Below, one piece after another: positions 5,024 through 5,319 of a DNA stretch of 5,319 nt. The translations under genes were made by a program, and so were the position numbers. The notes under the pieces were generated by a model, which saw only the letters and a list, made by a program, of their open reading frames with translations, ran no database searches and had not been told where the DNA came from. Origin of the DNA: Actinomycetota bacterium (GTDB taxonomy: Bacteria > Actinomycetota > Acidimicrobiia > Acidimicrobiales > AC-25); NCBI GenBank assembly GCA_005888395.1, contig VAXF01000143.1:1-5319 (forward strand), written 5' to 3'. The first letter of the stretch is position 1; the number at the start of each line of letters is the position of its first letter.

Positions 5024-5319
5024 ATGAAGGTCGACGGTGGGTTCGGGCTCGGCAGCTTCGACTTCGACGCCATCGGGCGGTCGGCGAAGGAGCTCGAGAG
5101 TGTCGGCTACGACGGCGCCTGGTCGGCGGAGACCAGCCACGACCCGTTCTTCCCGCTCCTCATCGCCGCCGAGCGCACCGAGCGCATCGAGCTGGGCACC
5201 GGCATCGTGGTGGCGTTCGCCCGCAACCCGATGACGCTCGCCAACATCGCCAACGATCTCCAGGCGTTCTCGAAGGGCCGGTTCCTGCTCGGCCTCGGCT
5301 CGCAGATCAAGCCCCACAT
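5024..5319 (+). CDS. LLM-class F420-dependent oxidoreductase, TIGR03617-like (5' part)
   Basis: This is the first 98 codons of a luciferase-like monooxygenase family protein, cut by the window end. It begins MKVDGGFGLGSFDFDAIGRSAKELESVGYDGAW, the first strand and helix of the TIM barrel. SAETSHDPFFPLLIAAERT (34-52), IELGTGIVVAFARNPM (55-70) and FSKGRFLLGLGSQIKPH (82-98) follow. The ETSHDPF and VAFARNPM segments and the GLGSQ(I/V)KPH motif are characteristic of the MSMEG_2256-type family (TIGR03617), predicted to use coenzyme F420 for hydride transfer on an unknown substrate. The ATG is fixed by AGGAG five bases upstream. It is the third gene of the phosphotransferase-PAC2 cluster. The substrate cannot be told from this fragment. 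Confidence 0.88.
   Translation, partial: MKVDGGFGLGSFDFDAIGRSAKELESVGYDGAWSAETSHDPFFPLLIAAERTERIELGTGIVVAFARNPMTLANIANDLQAFSKGRFLLGLGSQIKPH

Overview
This is a 5.3 kb stretch of very GC-rich, coding-dense chromosome. Third codon positions are almost always G or C, so long open frames run antisense to nearly every gene. The gene families (a ComEA-like N-terminus, an actinobacterial-type PAC2 protein, an F420-type luciferase-like oxidoreductase), the GTG/TTG starts and the apparently leaderless promoters with TAnnnT-type -10 boxes point to a high-GC actinobacterium. The Acidimicrobiia are my best guess from sequence feel, not from a search.

Layout, left to right. (1) Two minus-strand genes: the first 65 codons of a membrane-anchored protein, possibly ComEA, preceded by a small complete protein with an HExxH zinc-metallopeptidase motif. 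(2) Only 21 bp away and divergent, a plus-strand 539-residue DUF885-family predicted zincin metallopeptidase. (3) A 138-bp convergent gap with three stem-loop-capable segments. (4) A minus-strand thioredoxin fused to a helical C-terminal domain (CnoX/YbbN-like). (5) A 61-bp divergent gap holding a perfect 8-bp inverted repeat and a clear leaderless promoter. (6) A tight plus-strand cluster: an ACAD10/11-like phosphotransferase, a PAC2-family protein translationally coupled to it through a TTGA overlap, and the start of a TIGR03617-like F420-dependent oxidoreductase that runs off the window.

Functionally, the left half holds two unrelated predicted zinc peptidases sharing one tiny divergent promoter region. 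The right half pairs a redox or chaperone thioredoxin with a three-gene operon. That operon's kinase and F420 oxidoreductase suggest small-molecule (perhaps acyl or hydroxyacyl) metabolism; the role of the PAC2 protein there is unknown.

I found no mobile element, CRISPR array, RNA gene or obvious defence or biosynthetic system. The most interesting signals are regulatory: a near-symmetric bidirectional leaderless promoter at 561-581 and the inverted repeat at 3069-3089. No gap exceeds 138 bp. The gap at 196-242 shows only the ribosome binding site of the first gene.
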